Shown here one piece after another: positions 46,899 through 60,292 of a DNA stretch of 64,000 nucleotides (positions within the stretch are counted from its first letter, which is position 1; each line of letters begins with the position of its first letter). The stretch spans positions 9,734,001 through 9,798,000 of the forward strand of contig OX387612.1 of the NCBI GenBank assembly GCA_947568835.1, written 5' to 3'. The notes under the pieces are model-generated. The model was not told the origin of the DNA and searched no databases. It worked only from the letters and a program-made list of their open reading frames with translations. This DNA is from Protonemura montana (taxonomy: Eukaryota; Arthropoda; Insecta; Plecoptera; Nemouridae). Position numbers and translations under genes: made by a program.

Positions 46899-47455
46899 AG
46901 ACATCTGATACTAGAAGTTTATCTATGGTTACAATCAGTATTCAGACATCTTAACAATGTACAAGTTTTCGTACTTTTTTAGAGTACCTTTAAAAGAATT
47001 CAAACGAATGCAATTAATAATGCAAAAGACACCATACTTGAAACTTGTATTGCATGTATTTAACACGAGGTTTTTCACAACAATCCACCCCAACTTGCAA
47101 CCCTGCAAACCTGGGTGTGGGATTCTGTACACCCTGACATTAGCTTAAGGGTGGCATGGTATCGGTATCCCAGTGTTATTCTTTGGTGATGATACCATTG
47201 AACCGTACCGTGGTGAGGGGGGGGGGGGGGGGTGCGGCAAGGAAAGATGGGACAGGTGGCATCTTTCCCACGTTGACGACTCATCGCTGCGAATTGTTGT
47301 GCTAGGGAAATTGAGGTGATAGGGTGCTGCATGATGACGCAATGTGGCACTGTCTCTAGTACTGAACGATTTCTTTCCTAGGCATTGAGTTTTTTTTTAT
47401 GTTTTCTGGAGTTTTTGTGGAGAGTTGTAAGGTTTTACTAAAAATAATAAACTTA
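46899..47455. other. Spacer with a 16-G run
   Basis: A G-run at 47217-47232 is the only notable feature between the 54-bp and 49-bp arrays. Confidence 0.5.
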
Positions 47456-47459
47456 GTGA

Positions 47460-50400
47460 TAGCAGAGATAAAGCTTGCACAGATATTCCATCCTTATGAG
47501 GCAAAGACTACCACAGATAAAGCTTTCACAGATATTCCATCCTTATGAGGCAAAGACTAGCACAGATAAAGCTTGCACAGATATTCCATCCTTATGAGTC
47601 AAAGACTACCACAGATAAAGCTTGCACAGATATTCCATCCTTATGAGGCAAAGACTACCACAGATAAAGCTTTCACAGATATTCCATCATTATGAGGCAA
47701 AGACTACCACAGATAAAGCTTTCACAGATATTCCATCCTTATGAGTCAAAGACTACCACAGATAAAGCTTGCACAGATATTCCATCCTTATGAGGCAAAG
47801 ACTACCACAGATAAAGCTTGCACAGATATTCCATCCTTATGAGGCAAAGACTACCACAGATAAAGCTTTCACAGATATTCCATCCTTATGAGGCAAAGAC
47901 TACCACAGATAAAGCTTGCATAGATATTCCATCCTTATGAGGCAAAGACTACCACAGATAAAGCTTACACAGATATCCCATCCTTATGAGGCAAAGACTA
48001 CCACAGATAAAGCTTGCACAGATATTCCATCCTTATGAGGCAAAGACTACCACAGATAAAGCTTACACTGATATTCCATCCTTATGAGGCAAAGACTACC
48101 ACAGATAAAGCTTGCACAGATATTCCATCCTTATGAGGCAAAGACTACCACAGATAAAGCTTGCACAGATATTCCATCCTTATGAGGCAAAGACTACCAC
48201 AGATAAAGCTTGCACAGATATTCCATCCTTATGAGGCAAAGACTACCACAGATAAAGCTTGCACAGATATTCCATCCTTATGAGGCAAAGACTACCACAG
48301 ATAAAGCTTGCACAGATATTCCATCCTTATGAGGCAAAGACTACCACAGATAAAGCTTGCACAGATATTCCATCCTTATGAGGCAAAGACTACCACAGAT
48401 AAAGCTTACACTGATATTCTATCCTTATGAGGCAAAGACTAGCACAGATAAAACTTGCACAGATATTCCATCCTTATGAGGCAAAGACTAGCACAGATAA
48501 AGCTTGCACAGATATTCCATCCTTATGAGGCAAAGACTACCACAGATAAAGCTTGCACAGATATTCCATCCTTATGAGGCAAAGACTACCACAGATAAAG
48601 CTTACACTGATATTCCATCCTTATGAGGCAAAGACTATCACAGATAAGCTTGCACAGATATTCCATCCTTATGAGGCAAAGACTAGCAGAGATAAAGCTT
48701 GCACAGATATTCCATCCTTATGAGGCAAAGACTACCACAGATAAAGCTTGCACAGATATTCCATCCTTATGAGGCAAAGACTACCACAGATAAAGCTTAC
48801 ACTGATATTCCATCCTTATGAGGCAAAGACTATCACAGATAAGCTTGCACAGATATTCCATCCTTATGAGGCAAAGACTAGCAGAGATAAAGCTTGCACA
48901 GATATTCCATCCTTATGAGGCAAAGACTAGCAGAGATAAAGCTTGCACAGATATTCCATCCTTATGAGGCAAAGACTATCACAGATAAAGCTTGCACAGA
49001 TATTCCATCCTTATGAGGCAAAGACTACCACAGATAAAGCTTGCACAGATATTCCATCCTTATGAGGCAAAGACTACCACAGATAAAGCTTACACTGATA
49101 TTCCATCCTTATGAGGCAAAGACTATCACAGATAAGCTTGCACAGATATTCCATCCTTATGAGGCAAAGACTAGCAGAGATAAAGCTTGCACAGATATTC
49201 CATCCTTATGAGGCAAAGACTAGCAGAGATAAAGCTTGCACAGATATTCCATCCTTATGAGGCAAAGACTATCACAGATAAGCTTGCACAGATATTCCAT
49301 CCTTATGAGGCAAAGACTAGCAGAGATAAAGCTTGCACAGATATTCCATCCTTATGAGGCAAAGACTAGCAGAGATAAAGCTTGCACAGATATTCCATCC
49401 TTACGGAGCAAAGACTAGCACAGATAAAGCTTGCACAGATATTCCATCCTTATGAGGCAAAGGCTACCACAGATAAAGCTTGCACAGATATTCCATCCTT
49501 ATGAGGCAAAGACTATCACAGATAAAGCTTGCACAGATATTCCATCCTTATGAGGCAAAGACTACCACAGATAAAGCTTGCACAGATATTCCATCCTTAT
49601 GAGGCAAAGACTACCACAGATAAAGCTTACACTGATATTCCATCCTTATGAGGCAAAGACTATCACAGATAAGCTTGCACAGATATTCCATCCTTATGAG
49701 GCAAAGACTAGCAGAGATAAAGCTTGCACAGATATTCCATCCTTATGAGGCAAAGACTAGCAGAGATAAAGCTTGCACAGATATTCCATCCTTATGAGGC
49801 AAAGACTATCACAGATAAGCTTGCACAGATATTCCATCCTTATGAGGCAAAGACTAGCAGAGATAAAGCTTGCACAGATATTCCATCCTTATGAGGCAAA
49901 GACTAGCAGAGATAAAGCTTGCACAGATATTCCATCCTTACGGAGCAAAGACTAGCACAGATAAAGCTTGCACAGATATTCCATCCTTATGAGGCAAAGG
50001 CTACCACAGATAAAGCTTGCACAGATATTCCATCCTTATGAGGCAAAGACTATCACAGATAAAGCTTGCACAGATATTCCATCCTTATGAGGCAAAGACT
50101 AGCACAGATAAAGCTTGCACAGATATTCCATCCTTATGAGGCAAAGGCTACCACAGATAAAGCTTGCACAGATATTCCATCCTTATGAGGCAAAGACTAT
50201 CACAGATAAAGCTTGCACAGATATTCCATCCTTATGAGGCAAAGACTACCACAGATAAAGCTTGCACAGATATTCCATCCTTATGAGGCAAAGACTACCA
50301 CAGATAAAGCTTTCACAGATATTCCATCCTTATGAGGCAAAGACTACCACAGATAAAGCTTACACAGATATTCCATCCTTATGAGGCAAAGACTACCACA

Positions 50401-53400
50401 GATAAAGCTTGTACAGATATTCCATCCTTATGAGGCAAAGACTACCACAGATAAAGCTTCCACTGATATTCCATCCTTATGAGGCAAAGACTACCACAGA
50501 TAAAGCTTGCATAGATATTCCATCCTTATGGGGCAAAGACTACCACAGATAAAGCTTACACAGATATTCCATCCTTATGAGGCAAAGACTACCACAGATA
50601 AAGCTTGCACAGATATTCCATCCTTATGAGGCAAAGACTACCACAGATAAAGCTTGCACAGACATTCCATCCTTTTGAGGCAAAGACTACCACAGATAAA
50701 GCTTACACAGATATTCCATCCTTATGAGGCAAAGACTACCACAGATAAAGCTTGCACAGATATTCCATCCTTATGAGGCAAAGACTACCACAGATAAAGC
50801 TTTCACAGATATTCCATCCTTATGAGGCAAAGACTACCACAGATAAAGCTTACACAGATATTCCATCCTTATGAGGCAAAGACTACCACAGATAAAGCTT
50901 GTACAGATATTCCATCCTTATGAGGCAAAGACTACCACAGATAAAGCTTCCACTGATATTCCATCCTTATGAGGCAAAGACTACCACAGATAAAGCTTGC
51001 ATAGATATTCCATCCTTATGAGGCAAAGACTAGCACCGATAAAGCTTACACAGATATTCCATCCTTATGAGGCAAAGACTACCACAGATAAAGCTTGCAT
51101 AGATATTCCATCCTTATGAGGCAAAGACTACCACAGATAAAGCTTACACAGATATTCCATCCTTATGAGGCAAAGACTACCACAGATAAAGCTTGCATAG
51201 ATATTCCATCCTTATGAGGCAAAGACTAGCACCGATAAAGCTTACACAGATATTCCATCCTTATGAGGCAAAGACTACCACAGATAAAGCTTGCATAGAT
51301 ATTCCATCCTTATGAGGCAAAGACTACCACAGATAAAGCTTGCACAGATATTCCATCCTTATGAGGCAAAGACTACCACAGATAAAGCTTGCATAGATAT
51401 TCCATCCTTATGAGGCAAAGACTAGCACCGATAAAGCTTACACAGATATTCCATCCTTATGAGGCAAAGACTACCACAGATAAAGCTTGCATAGATATTC
51501 CATCCTTATGAGGCAAAGACTACCACAGATAAAGCTTACACAGATATTCCATCCTTATGAGGCAAAGACTACCACAGATAAAGCTTGCATAGATATTCCA
51601 TCCTTATGAGGCAAAGACTAGCACCGATAAAGCTTACACAGATATTCCATCCTTATGAGGCAAAGACTACCACAGATAAAGCTTGCATAGATATTCCATC
51701 CTTATGAGGCAAAGACTACCACAGATAAAGCTTGCACAGATATTCCATCCTTATGAGGCAAAGACTAGCACCGATAAAGCTTACACAGATATTCCATCCT
51801 TATGAGGCAAAGACTACCACAGATAAAGCTTGCATAGATATTCCATCCTTATGAGGCAAAGACTACCACAGATAAAGCTTGCATAGATATTCCATCCTTA
51901 TGAGGCAAAGACTAGCACAGATAAAGCTTGCACAGATATTCCATCCTTATGAGGCAAAGACTAGCAGAGATAAAGCTTGCACAGATATTCCATCCTTATG
52001 AGGCAAAGACTAGCACAGATAAAGCTTGCATAGATATTCCATCCTTATGAGGCAAAGACTAGCACAGATAAAGCTTGCATAGATATTCCATCCTTATGAG
52101 GCAAAGACTAGCAGAGATAAAGCTTGCACAGATATTCCATCCTTATGAGGCAAAGACTAGCAGAGATAAAGCTTGCACAGATATTCCATCCTTATGAGGC
52201 AAAGACTAGCACAGATAAAGCTTGCATAGATATTCCATCCTTATGAGGCAAAGACTAGCACAGATAAAGCTAGCATAGATATCCCATCCTTATGAGGCAA
52301 AGACTAGCAGAGATAAAGCTTGCACAGATATTCCATCCTTATGAGGCAAAGACTAGCAGAGATAAAGCTTGCACAGATATTCCATCCTTATGAGGCAAAG
52401 ACTAGCAGAGATAAAGCTTGCACAGATATTACATCCTTGTGGGGCAAAGACTACCACAGATAAAGCTTGCACAGATAATCCATCCTTATGGGGCAAAGAC
52501 TAGCAGAGATAAAGCTTGCACAGATATTACATCCTTGTGGGGCAAAGACTACCACAGATAAAGCTTGCACAGATATTCCATCCTTTTGAGGCAAAGGCTA
52601 GCACAGATAAAGCTTGCATAGATATTCCATCCTTATGAGGCAAAGACTAGCAGAGATAAAGCTTGCACAGATATTCCATCCTTATGAGGCAAAGACTAGC
52701 AGAGATAAAGCTTGCACAGATATTCCATCCTTATGAGGCAAAGACTAGCAGAGATAAAGCTTGCACAGATATTACATCCTTGTGGGGCAAAGACTACCAC
52801 AGATAAAGCTTGCACAGATAATCCATCCTTATGGGGCAAAGACTAGCACATATAAAGCTTGCACAGATATTCCATCCTTATGAGGCAAAGACTAGCAGAG
52901 ATAAAGCTTCCACTGATATTCCATCCTTATGAGGCAAAGACTACCACAGATAAAGCTTGCACAGATATTCCATCCTTATGAGGCAAAGACTAGCAGAGAT
53001 AAAGCTTCCACTGATATTCCATCCTTATGAGGCAAAGACTACCACAGATAAAGCTTCCACTGATATTCCATCCTTATGAGGCAAAGACTAGCACAGATAA
53101 AGCTTGCACAGATATTCCATCCTTATGAGGCAAAGGCTACCACAGATAAAGCTTGCACAGATATTCCATCCTTATGAGGCAAAGGCTACCACAGATAAAG
53201 CTTGCACAGATATTCCATCCTTATGAGGCAAAGAATACCACAGATAAAGCTTGCACAGATATTCCATCCTTATGAGGCAAAGACTAGCACGGATAAAGCT
53301 TGCATAGATATTCCATCCTTATGAGGCAAAGACTAGCAGAGATAAAGCTTGCACAGATATTCCATCCTTATGAGGCAAAGACTACCACAGATAAAGCTTG

Positions 53401-56400
53401 CATAGATATTCCATCCTTATGAGGCAAAGACTACCACAGATAAAGCTTACACAGATATTCCATCCTTATGAGGCAAAGACTACCACAGATAAAGCTTGCA
53501 TAGATATTCCATCCTTATGAGGCAAAGACTAGCACCGATAAAGCTTACACAGATATTCCATCCTTATGAGGCAAAGACTACCACAGATAAAGCTTGCATA
53601 GATATTCCATCCTTATGAGGCAAAGACTACCACAGATAAAGCTTGCACAGATATTCCATCCTTATGAGGCAAAGACTACCACAGATAAAGCTTGCATAGA
53701 TATTCCATCCTTATGAGGCAAAGACTAGCACCGATAAAGCTTACACAGATATTCCATCCTTATGAGGCAAAGACTACCACAGATAAAGCTTGCATAGATA
53801 TTCCATCCTTATGAGGCAAAGACTACCACAGATAAAGCTTACACAGATATTCCATCCTTATGAGGCAAAGACTACCACAGATAAAGCTTGCATAGATATT
53901 CCATCCTTATGAGGCAAAGACTAGCACCGATAAAGCTTACACAGATATTCCATCCTTATGAGGCAAAGACTACCACAGATAAAGCTTGCATAGATATTCC
54001 ATCCTTATGAGGCAAAGACTACCACAGATAAAGCTTGCACAGATATTCCATCCTTATGAGGCAAAGACTAGCACCGATAAAGCTTACACAGATATTCCAT
54101 CCTTATGAGGCAAAGACTACCACAGATAAAGCTTGCATAGATATTCCATCCTTATGAGGCAAAGACTACCACAGATAAAGCTTGCATAGATATTCCATCC
54201 TTATGAGGCAAAGACTAGCACAGATAAAGCTTGCACAGATATTCCATCCTTATGAGGCAAAGACTAGCAGAGATAAAGCTTGCACAGATATTCCATCCTT
54301 ATGAGGCAAAGACTAGCACAGATAAAGCTTGCATAGATATTCCATCCTTATGAGGCAAAGACTAGCACAGATAAAGCTTGCATAGATATTCCATCCTTAT
54401 GAGGCAAAGACTAGCAGAGATAAAGCTTGCACAGATATTCCATCCTTATGAGGCAAAGACTAGCAGAGATAAAGCTTGCACAGATATTCCATCCTTATGA
54501 GGCAAAGACTAGCACAGATAAAGCTTGCATAGATATTCCATCCTTATGAGGCAAAGACTAGCACAGATAAAGCTTGCATAGATATCCCATCCTTATGAGG
54601 CAAAGACTAGCAGAGATAAAGCTTGCACAGATATTCCATCCTTATGAGGCAAAGACTAGCAGAGATAAAGCTTGCACAGATATTCCATCCTTATGAGGCA
54701 AAGACTAGCAGAGATAAAGCTTGCACAGATATTACATCCTTGTGGGGCAAAGACTACCACAGATAAAGCTTGCACAGATAATCCATCCTTATGGGGCAAA
54801 GACTAGCAGAGATAAAGCTTGCACAGATATTACATCCTTGTGGGGCAAAGACTACCACAGATAAAGCTTGCACAGATATTCCATCCTTTTGAGGCAAAGG
54901 CTAGCACAGATAAAGCTTGCATAGATATTCCATCCTTATGAGGCAAAGACTAGCAGAGATAAAGCTTGCACAGATATTCCATCCTTGTGAGGCAAAGACT
55001 AGCAGAGATAAAGCTTGCACAGATATTCCATCCTTATGAGGCAAAGACTAGCAGAGATAAAGCTTGCACAGATATTACATCCTTGTGGGGCAAAGACTAC
55101 CACAGATAAAGCTTGCACAGATAATCCATCCTTATGGGGCAAAGACTAGCACATATAAAGCTTGCACAGATATTCCATCCTTATGAGGCAAAGACTAGCA
55201 GAGATAAAGCTTCCACTGATATTCCATCCTTATGAGGCAAAGACTACCACAGATAAAGCTTGCACAGATATTCCATCCTTATGAGGCAAAGACTAGCAGA
55301 GATAAAGCTTCCACTGATATTCCATCCTTATGAGGCAAAGACTACCACAGATAAAGCTTCCACTGATATTCCATCCTTATGAGGCAAAGACTAGCACAGA
55401 TAAAGCTTGCACAGATATTCCATCCTTATGAGGCAAAGGCTACCACAGATAAAGCTTGCACAGATATTCCATCCTTATGAGGCAAAGGCTACCACAGATA
55501 AAGCTTGCACAGATATTCCATCCTTATGAGGCAAAGAATACCACAGATAAAGCTTGCACAGATATTCCATCCTTATGAGGCAAAGACTAGCACAGATAAA
55601 GCTTGCATAGATATTCCATCCTTATGAGGCAAAGACTAGCAGAGATAAAGCTTGCACAGATAATCCATCCTTATGAGGCAAAGACTAGCAGAGATAAAGC
55701 TTCCACTGATATTCCATCCTTATGAGGCAAAGACTACCACAGATAAAGCTTGCACAGATATTCCATCCTTATGAGGCAAAGACTAGCAGAGATAAAGCTT
55801 CCACTGATATTCCATCATTATGAGGCAAAGACTACCACAGATAAAGCTTCCACTGATATTCCATCCTTATGAGGCAAAGACTAGCACAGATAAAGCTTGC
55901 ACAGATATTCCATCCTTATGAGGCAAAGGCTACCACAGATAAAGCTTGCACAGATATTCCATCCTTATGAGGCAAAGGCTACCACAGATAAAGCTTGCAC
56001 AGATATTCCATCCTTATGAGGCAAAGAATACCACAGATAAAGCTTGCACAGATATTCCATCCTTATGAGGCAAAGACTAGCACAGATAAAGCTTGCACAG
56101 ATATTCCATCCTTATGAGGCAAAGACTAGCACAGATAAAGCTTGCACAGATATTCCATCCTTATGGGGCAAAGACTACCACATATAAAGCTTGCACAGAT
56201 ATTCCATCCTTATGAGGCAAAGACTACCACAGATAAAGCTTGCACAGATACTCCATCCTTATGGGGCAAAGACTACCACATATAAAGCTTGCACAGATAT
56301 TCCATCCTTATGAGGCAAAGACTACCACAGATAAAGCTTGCACAGATATTCCATCCTTATGAGGCAAAGACTAGCACCGATAAAGCTTGCACAGATATTC

Positions 56401-57812
56401 CATCCTTATGAGGCAAAGACTGCCACAGATAAAGCTTGCACAGATATTCCATCCTTATGGGGCAAAGACTACCACATATAAAGCTTGCACAGATATTCCA
56501 TCCTTATGGGGCAAAGACTACCACATATAAAGCTTGCACAGGTATTCCATCCTTATGGGGCAAAGAATACCACAGATAAAGCTTGCACAGATATTCCATC
56601 CTTATGAGGCAAAGGCTACCACAGATAAAGCTTGCACAGATATTCCATCCTTATGAGGCAAAGACTAGCACCGATAAAGCTTGCACAGATATTCCATCCT
56701 TATGAGGCAAAGACTGCCACAGATAAAGCTTGCACAGATATTCCATCCTTATGGGGCAAAGACTACCACATATAAAGCTTGCACAGATATTCCATCCTTA
56801 TGGGGCAAAGACTACCACATATAAAGCTTGCACAGGTATTCCATCCTTATGGGGCAAAGAATACCACAGATAAAGCTTGCACAGATATTCCATCCTTATG
56901 AGGCAAAGGCTACCACAGATAAAGCTTGCACAGATATTCCATCCTTATGAGGCAAAGGCTACCACAGATAAAGCTTGCACAGATATTCCATCCTTATGAG
57001 GCAAAGACTACCACAGATAAAGCTTACACAGGTATTCCATCCTTATGGGGCAAAGACTACCACAGATAAAGCTTGCACAGATATTCCATCCTTATAAGGC
57101 AAAGACTGTCACAGATAAAGCTTGCACAGATATTCCATCCTTATGAGGCAAAGACTACCACAGATAAAGCTTGCACAGATATTCCATCCTTATGAGGCAA
57201 AGACTACCACAGATAAAGCTTACGCAGATATTCCATCCTTATGAGGCAAAGACTACCACATATAAAGCTTGCACAGGTATTCCATCCTTATGGGGCAAAG
57301 AATACCACAGATAAAGCTTGCACAGATATTCCATCCTTATGAGGCAAAGGCTACCACAGATAAAGCTTGCACAGATATTCCATCCTTATGAGGCAAAGGC
57401 TACCACAGATAAAGCTTGCACAGATATTCCATCCTTATGAGGCAAAGACTACCACAGATAAAGCTTACACAGGTATTCCATCCTTATGGGGCAAAGACTA
57501 CCACAGATAAAGCTTGCACAGATATTCCATCCTTATAAGGCAAAGACTGTCACAGATAAAGCTTGCACAGATATTCCATCCTTATGAGGCAAAGACTACC
57601 ACAGATAAAGCTTGCACAGATATTCCATCCTTATGAGGCAAAGACTACCACAGATAAAGCTTACACAGGTATTCCATCCTTATGGGGCAAAGACTACCAC
57701 AGATAAAGCTTGCACAGATATTCCATCCTTATGGGGCAAAGACTACCACAGATAAAGCTTGCACAGATATTCCATCGTTATGGAGCAAAGACTACCACAG
57801 ATAAAGCATATT
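47460..57812 (+). repeat. 49-bp minisatellite, about 211 units (10.35 kb)
   Basis: The unit (AGATAAAGCTTGCACAGATA, then TTCCATCCTTATGAGGCAAA, then GACTACCAC) recurs every 49 bp without interruption. Nearly every unit carries AAGCTT, the HindIII site. Variant units repeat at exact multiples of 49 bp: a block beginning near 51060 recurs 2303 bp later (47 units), and smaller repeats occur at 196, 294, 441 and 490 bp. A 537-bp repeat near 49236/49773 equals 11 units less two single-base deletions. Right-edge units decay. ORFs within it are spurious. Confidence 0.98.
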
Positions 57813-57814
57813 TA

Positions 57815-58535
57815 ATCATTATGGGGAAAATGGCATAATTTTACGCTAGACGAAGTGTAAAATTACACTAGGTTCTTTAAATGTACCTTTTTGAATAAAT
57901 ATCACATTTACAGGCCCATTCTAAATGCAGTGGAAATCCAAAAGTATACTTTTAAAATCATTTTTTAATATTTTACCAGTTCTTTTTAAGGTAAGTTATA
58001 TTAATAGTAATGTAATAGTAATTAAATTGCAGCGATAAAAGCATTTTAAGCCAAAACCAACAAATAAACTGAGAGCAGAAGTGGCTTATCAAAGAAACCA
58101 ATTTTCGATAAAATTCAAGACATGCTCGACGTTAGCAGTGGAATATTATTTTGATCACCCTGGCCAAGAAAGTAGTTCACACATTCGCATTGATTGTGAA
58201 GGGCGCATTTGACCCTTAACCCCTCTCCTCGCGGTGCCAAACATGTCCCCCCACCGAACCCCTTCCTACCCGCGGCAAGTGCACCAAGGCACGGGGAGAG
58301 GGCGGGTTTTTGGAATGGGCGGGAACGTGCGCCGAGCTCGCGAAATCCGGGGTTTTTGAGTTTCGATCAATATTTGAAAGGATTTCTTCTCTATAGTGGT
58401 AGAGGATTGCTGAACTCATGGGATCAGTGTATTTTATTTTGTTTTTTAAGTTTGATAGTCGGTGGTTTTCCATAGAATTGTATAGAAATGAAAATTAAGT
58501 CTATAGTACTACCACAGATTGGTACTCTCGTCGAG
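57815..58535. other. Gene-free stretch with a GC-rich island
   Basis: GC-rich at 58200-58350 with ORFs on both strands that I do not recognise. The rest is AT-rich. Confidence 0.4.
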
Positions 58536-58550
58536 TTTAAAGGTTATAAC

Positions 58551-58970
58551 CGAACGGTTTGGCTCTCGTTAGATCACCGAAGCTCAGCAACACTGCGCTG
58601 AGTCAGGCATTGGATGGGTGACCATCTTGCACATGACCAGTTCTGTTCGGGAGAGAGGTTGGAGGGATGAAAGTTAGTACAGCAAATTCACTCGCCTTGC
58701 TTATCAACCTCTCGACAGCATGGATTTGTGGAGGAATCCTGTTGTTCGCGTTGTACCGTCCTTCGGAAGGGATGTTCAGCCGGTGGTCCCCTTGATGCTT
58801 TTCTACATGAGTAGGCTACGTGCCAGCACCGGGTTTCCCCTCCTCCCTGCTAGGCTAGGTTAGGTTTATCATCATCCTCATCATCATCCACTCATTCACC
58901 GACGCCATTAGATAAGTGCCGCATGGCCAGATGTCAAAAAAAGGCGTCGTTAAACACCACAAATCATCAA
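58551..58970 (+). mobile_element. Single-head, near full-length 5S-derived SINE with target duplication
   Basis: The 5S-like head is the most complete in the window: CTCTCGTTAGATCACCGAAG, then CTCAGCAACACTGCGCTGAG and GGATGGGTGACC. The body and tail (GGCGTCGTTAAACACC, CAAATCATCAA) follow. Imperfect 14-bp direct repeats flank it: TTAAAGGTTATAAC at 58537-58550 and TTAAAGGTTACAAT at 58971-58984. These are consistent with target-primed insertion by a LINE partner. Confidence 0.88.
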
Positions 58971-58984
58971 TTAAAGGTTACAAT

Positions 58985-59250
58985 CAAGCCAGCGTTAATG
59001 TTTAACTTATTTGCTGAGCAAACGAGCCGAGAACACGTGGTAACGGAAGGTGTCATCCGATAACGCTGCAATTACAACTTCTTTAATGAAATAATTGCGA
59101 ATCAAAATATCGATTCTTGTATATCAATCGTTGGGGTTATCATCAACATAGTTTAATTGAGCGTAAATGCGAGTAATCTGCAAGAAATAATGAAATTAAG
59201 TATTTTAGCACTTAATCAGCGGTGTCTCCACCAAGAAGCATAATTTAATT
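58985..59250 (+). mobile_element. Long-TIR-family MITE copy
   Basis: GCTGAGCAAACGAGCCGAGA, then ACACGTGGTAACGG, AATTGAGCGTAAATGCGAGT and GGTGTCTCCACC match the copies at 38960 and 26195 (reversed). Confidence 0.65.
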
Positions 59251-60290
59251 GTGTCAGTTACATTTCGCGATTACGGTATATCATTAGCTTTAGGGTGAAA
59301 TGGTTATGCGTTAGCTTGCTTTATCACCACTGTTTAGAAACAAATTAAAATGTCTTTGCAGTTATCCTTCACACACCTGGATCTTTTCAAAACATCTCTG
59401 TAGCGTAGTTAAGAAGAACCGTTGCGTATTCAAAAAAGATTTTACCGAACATTTTCGGATTAAAAAAAAAACTTGCACAAAGTTCAATTTTTCTTACTGC
59501 TCGCTCTCGGGTCGAAAGAATAACTAACGTTTGTCAGCACGTTCGTTAAACCAGAGAATTGACAGAGTGAAAGTCGTTTTTTCAGTAGGATTTCTGATTT
59601 TTGAACTGTAGATTTGTTGACATCTGCGTTGGAGAAAGAATGAAATCAAGAAAGGAAGGATATAAATTAGGAATTATTTTGTCTCAAATGTATTTCTTAG
59701 CAAAGCACTGGTTTCAAAAAGATTGCTACTTACTTGAATTGTTTAGTAATGTTACAGGTTATCTTTCTTTAATCTTTGATGACGTGCAAGTTAGAGAAAG
59801 AACCGTGAAAAGATGTAAAAAATATTGCTAAAAGCACGAATGGCGCTTTCAAAAATACGAAGAGAACTTTTGAAAAATATGCAAGCGTGCGTGCGGATAT
59901 CTTCGAGAAAAATCAACAGCGAACATAATTTAAAATATTTAAAAAATATATAAATAAAAAATTGAAAAAACATTTTACAACCCTCCGTGTTATATGAAAA
60001 AATGCTTGACATCTAAATGAATTGTGAAATATTATTTATATAGCAACCAAAAACACACTCTTCGTCTTCACAATTATTTTTCTTTAGATATTTTCGAATA
60101 ATTGTTGACGCCCACAATTCTAACCTCTTGGACCTCTGACTCAAAACAATGTTGACTCCACTTTGTAGGCTTTTCATCGGTCAATTAGTATTTGGTGGAA
60201 ATTTTTAATACAAAAACCGTGTAATATTGGCGCTGTGGCGCTATTATCACTACTCTGTGTTTAATCAATTAGATAATCAGTTCAGAAATT
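59251..60290. other. AT-rich region 3' of the ionotropic receptor gene
   Basis: A plus-strand ORF of 76 codons at 59601-59831 has no recognised similarity. Part of the region may be the 3' UTR of the minus-strand receptor gene, but I could not fix a polyadenylation signal. Confidence 0.4.
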
Positions 60291-60292
60291 AA

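Noticed and set aside
58551-58700. A 5S rRNA gene
   Set aside because: Only the internal promoter region resembles 5S; the 3' half is replaced by SINE body, and the same structure recurs at many sites.
59601-59831. Plus-strand ORF of 76 codons 3' of the receptor gene
   Set aside because: No recognisable family, domain or promoter context; AT-rich chance ORF.
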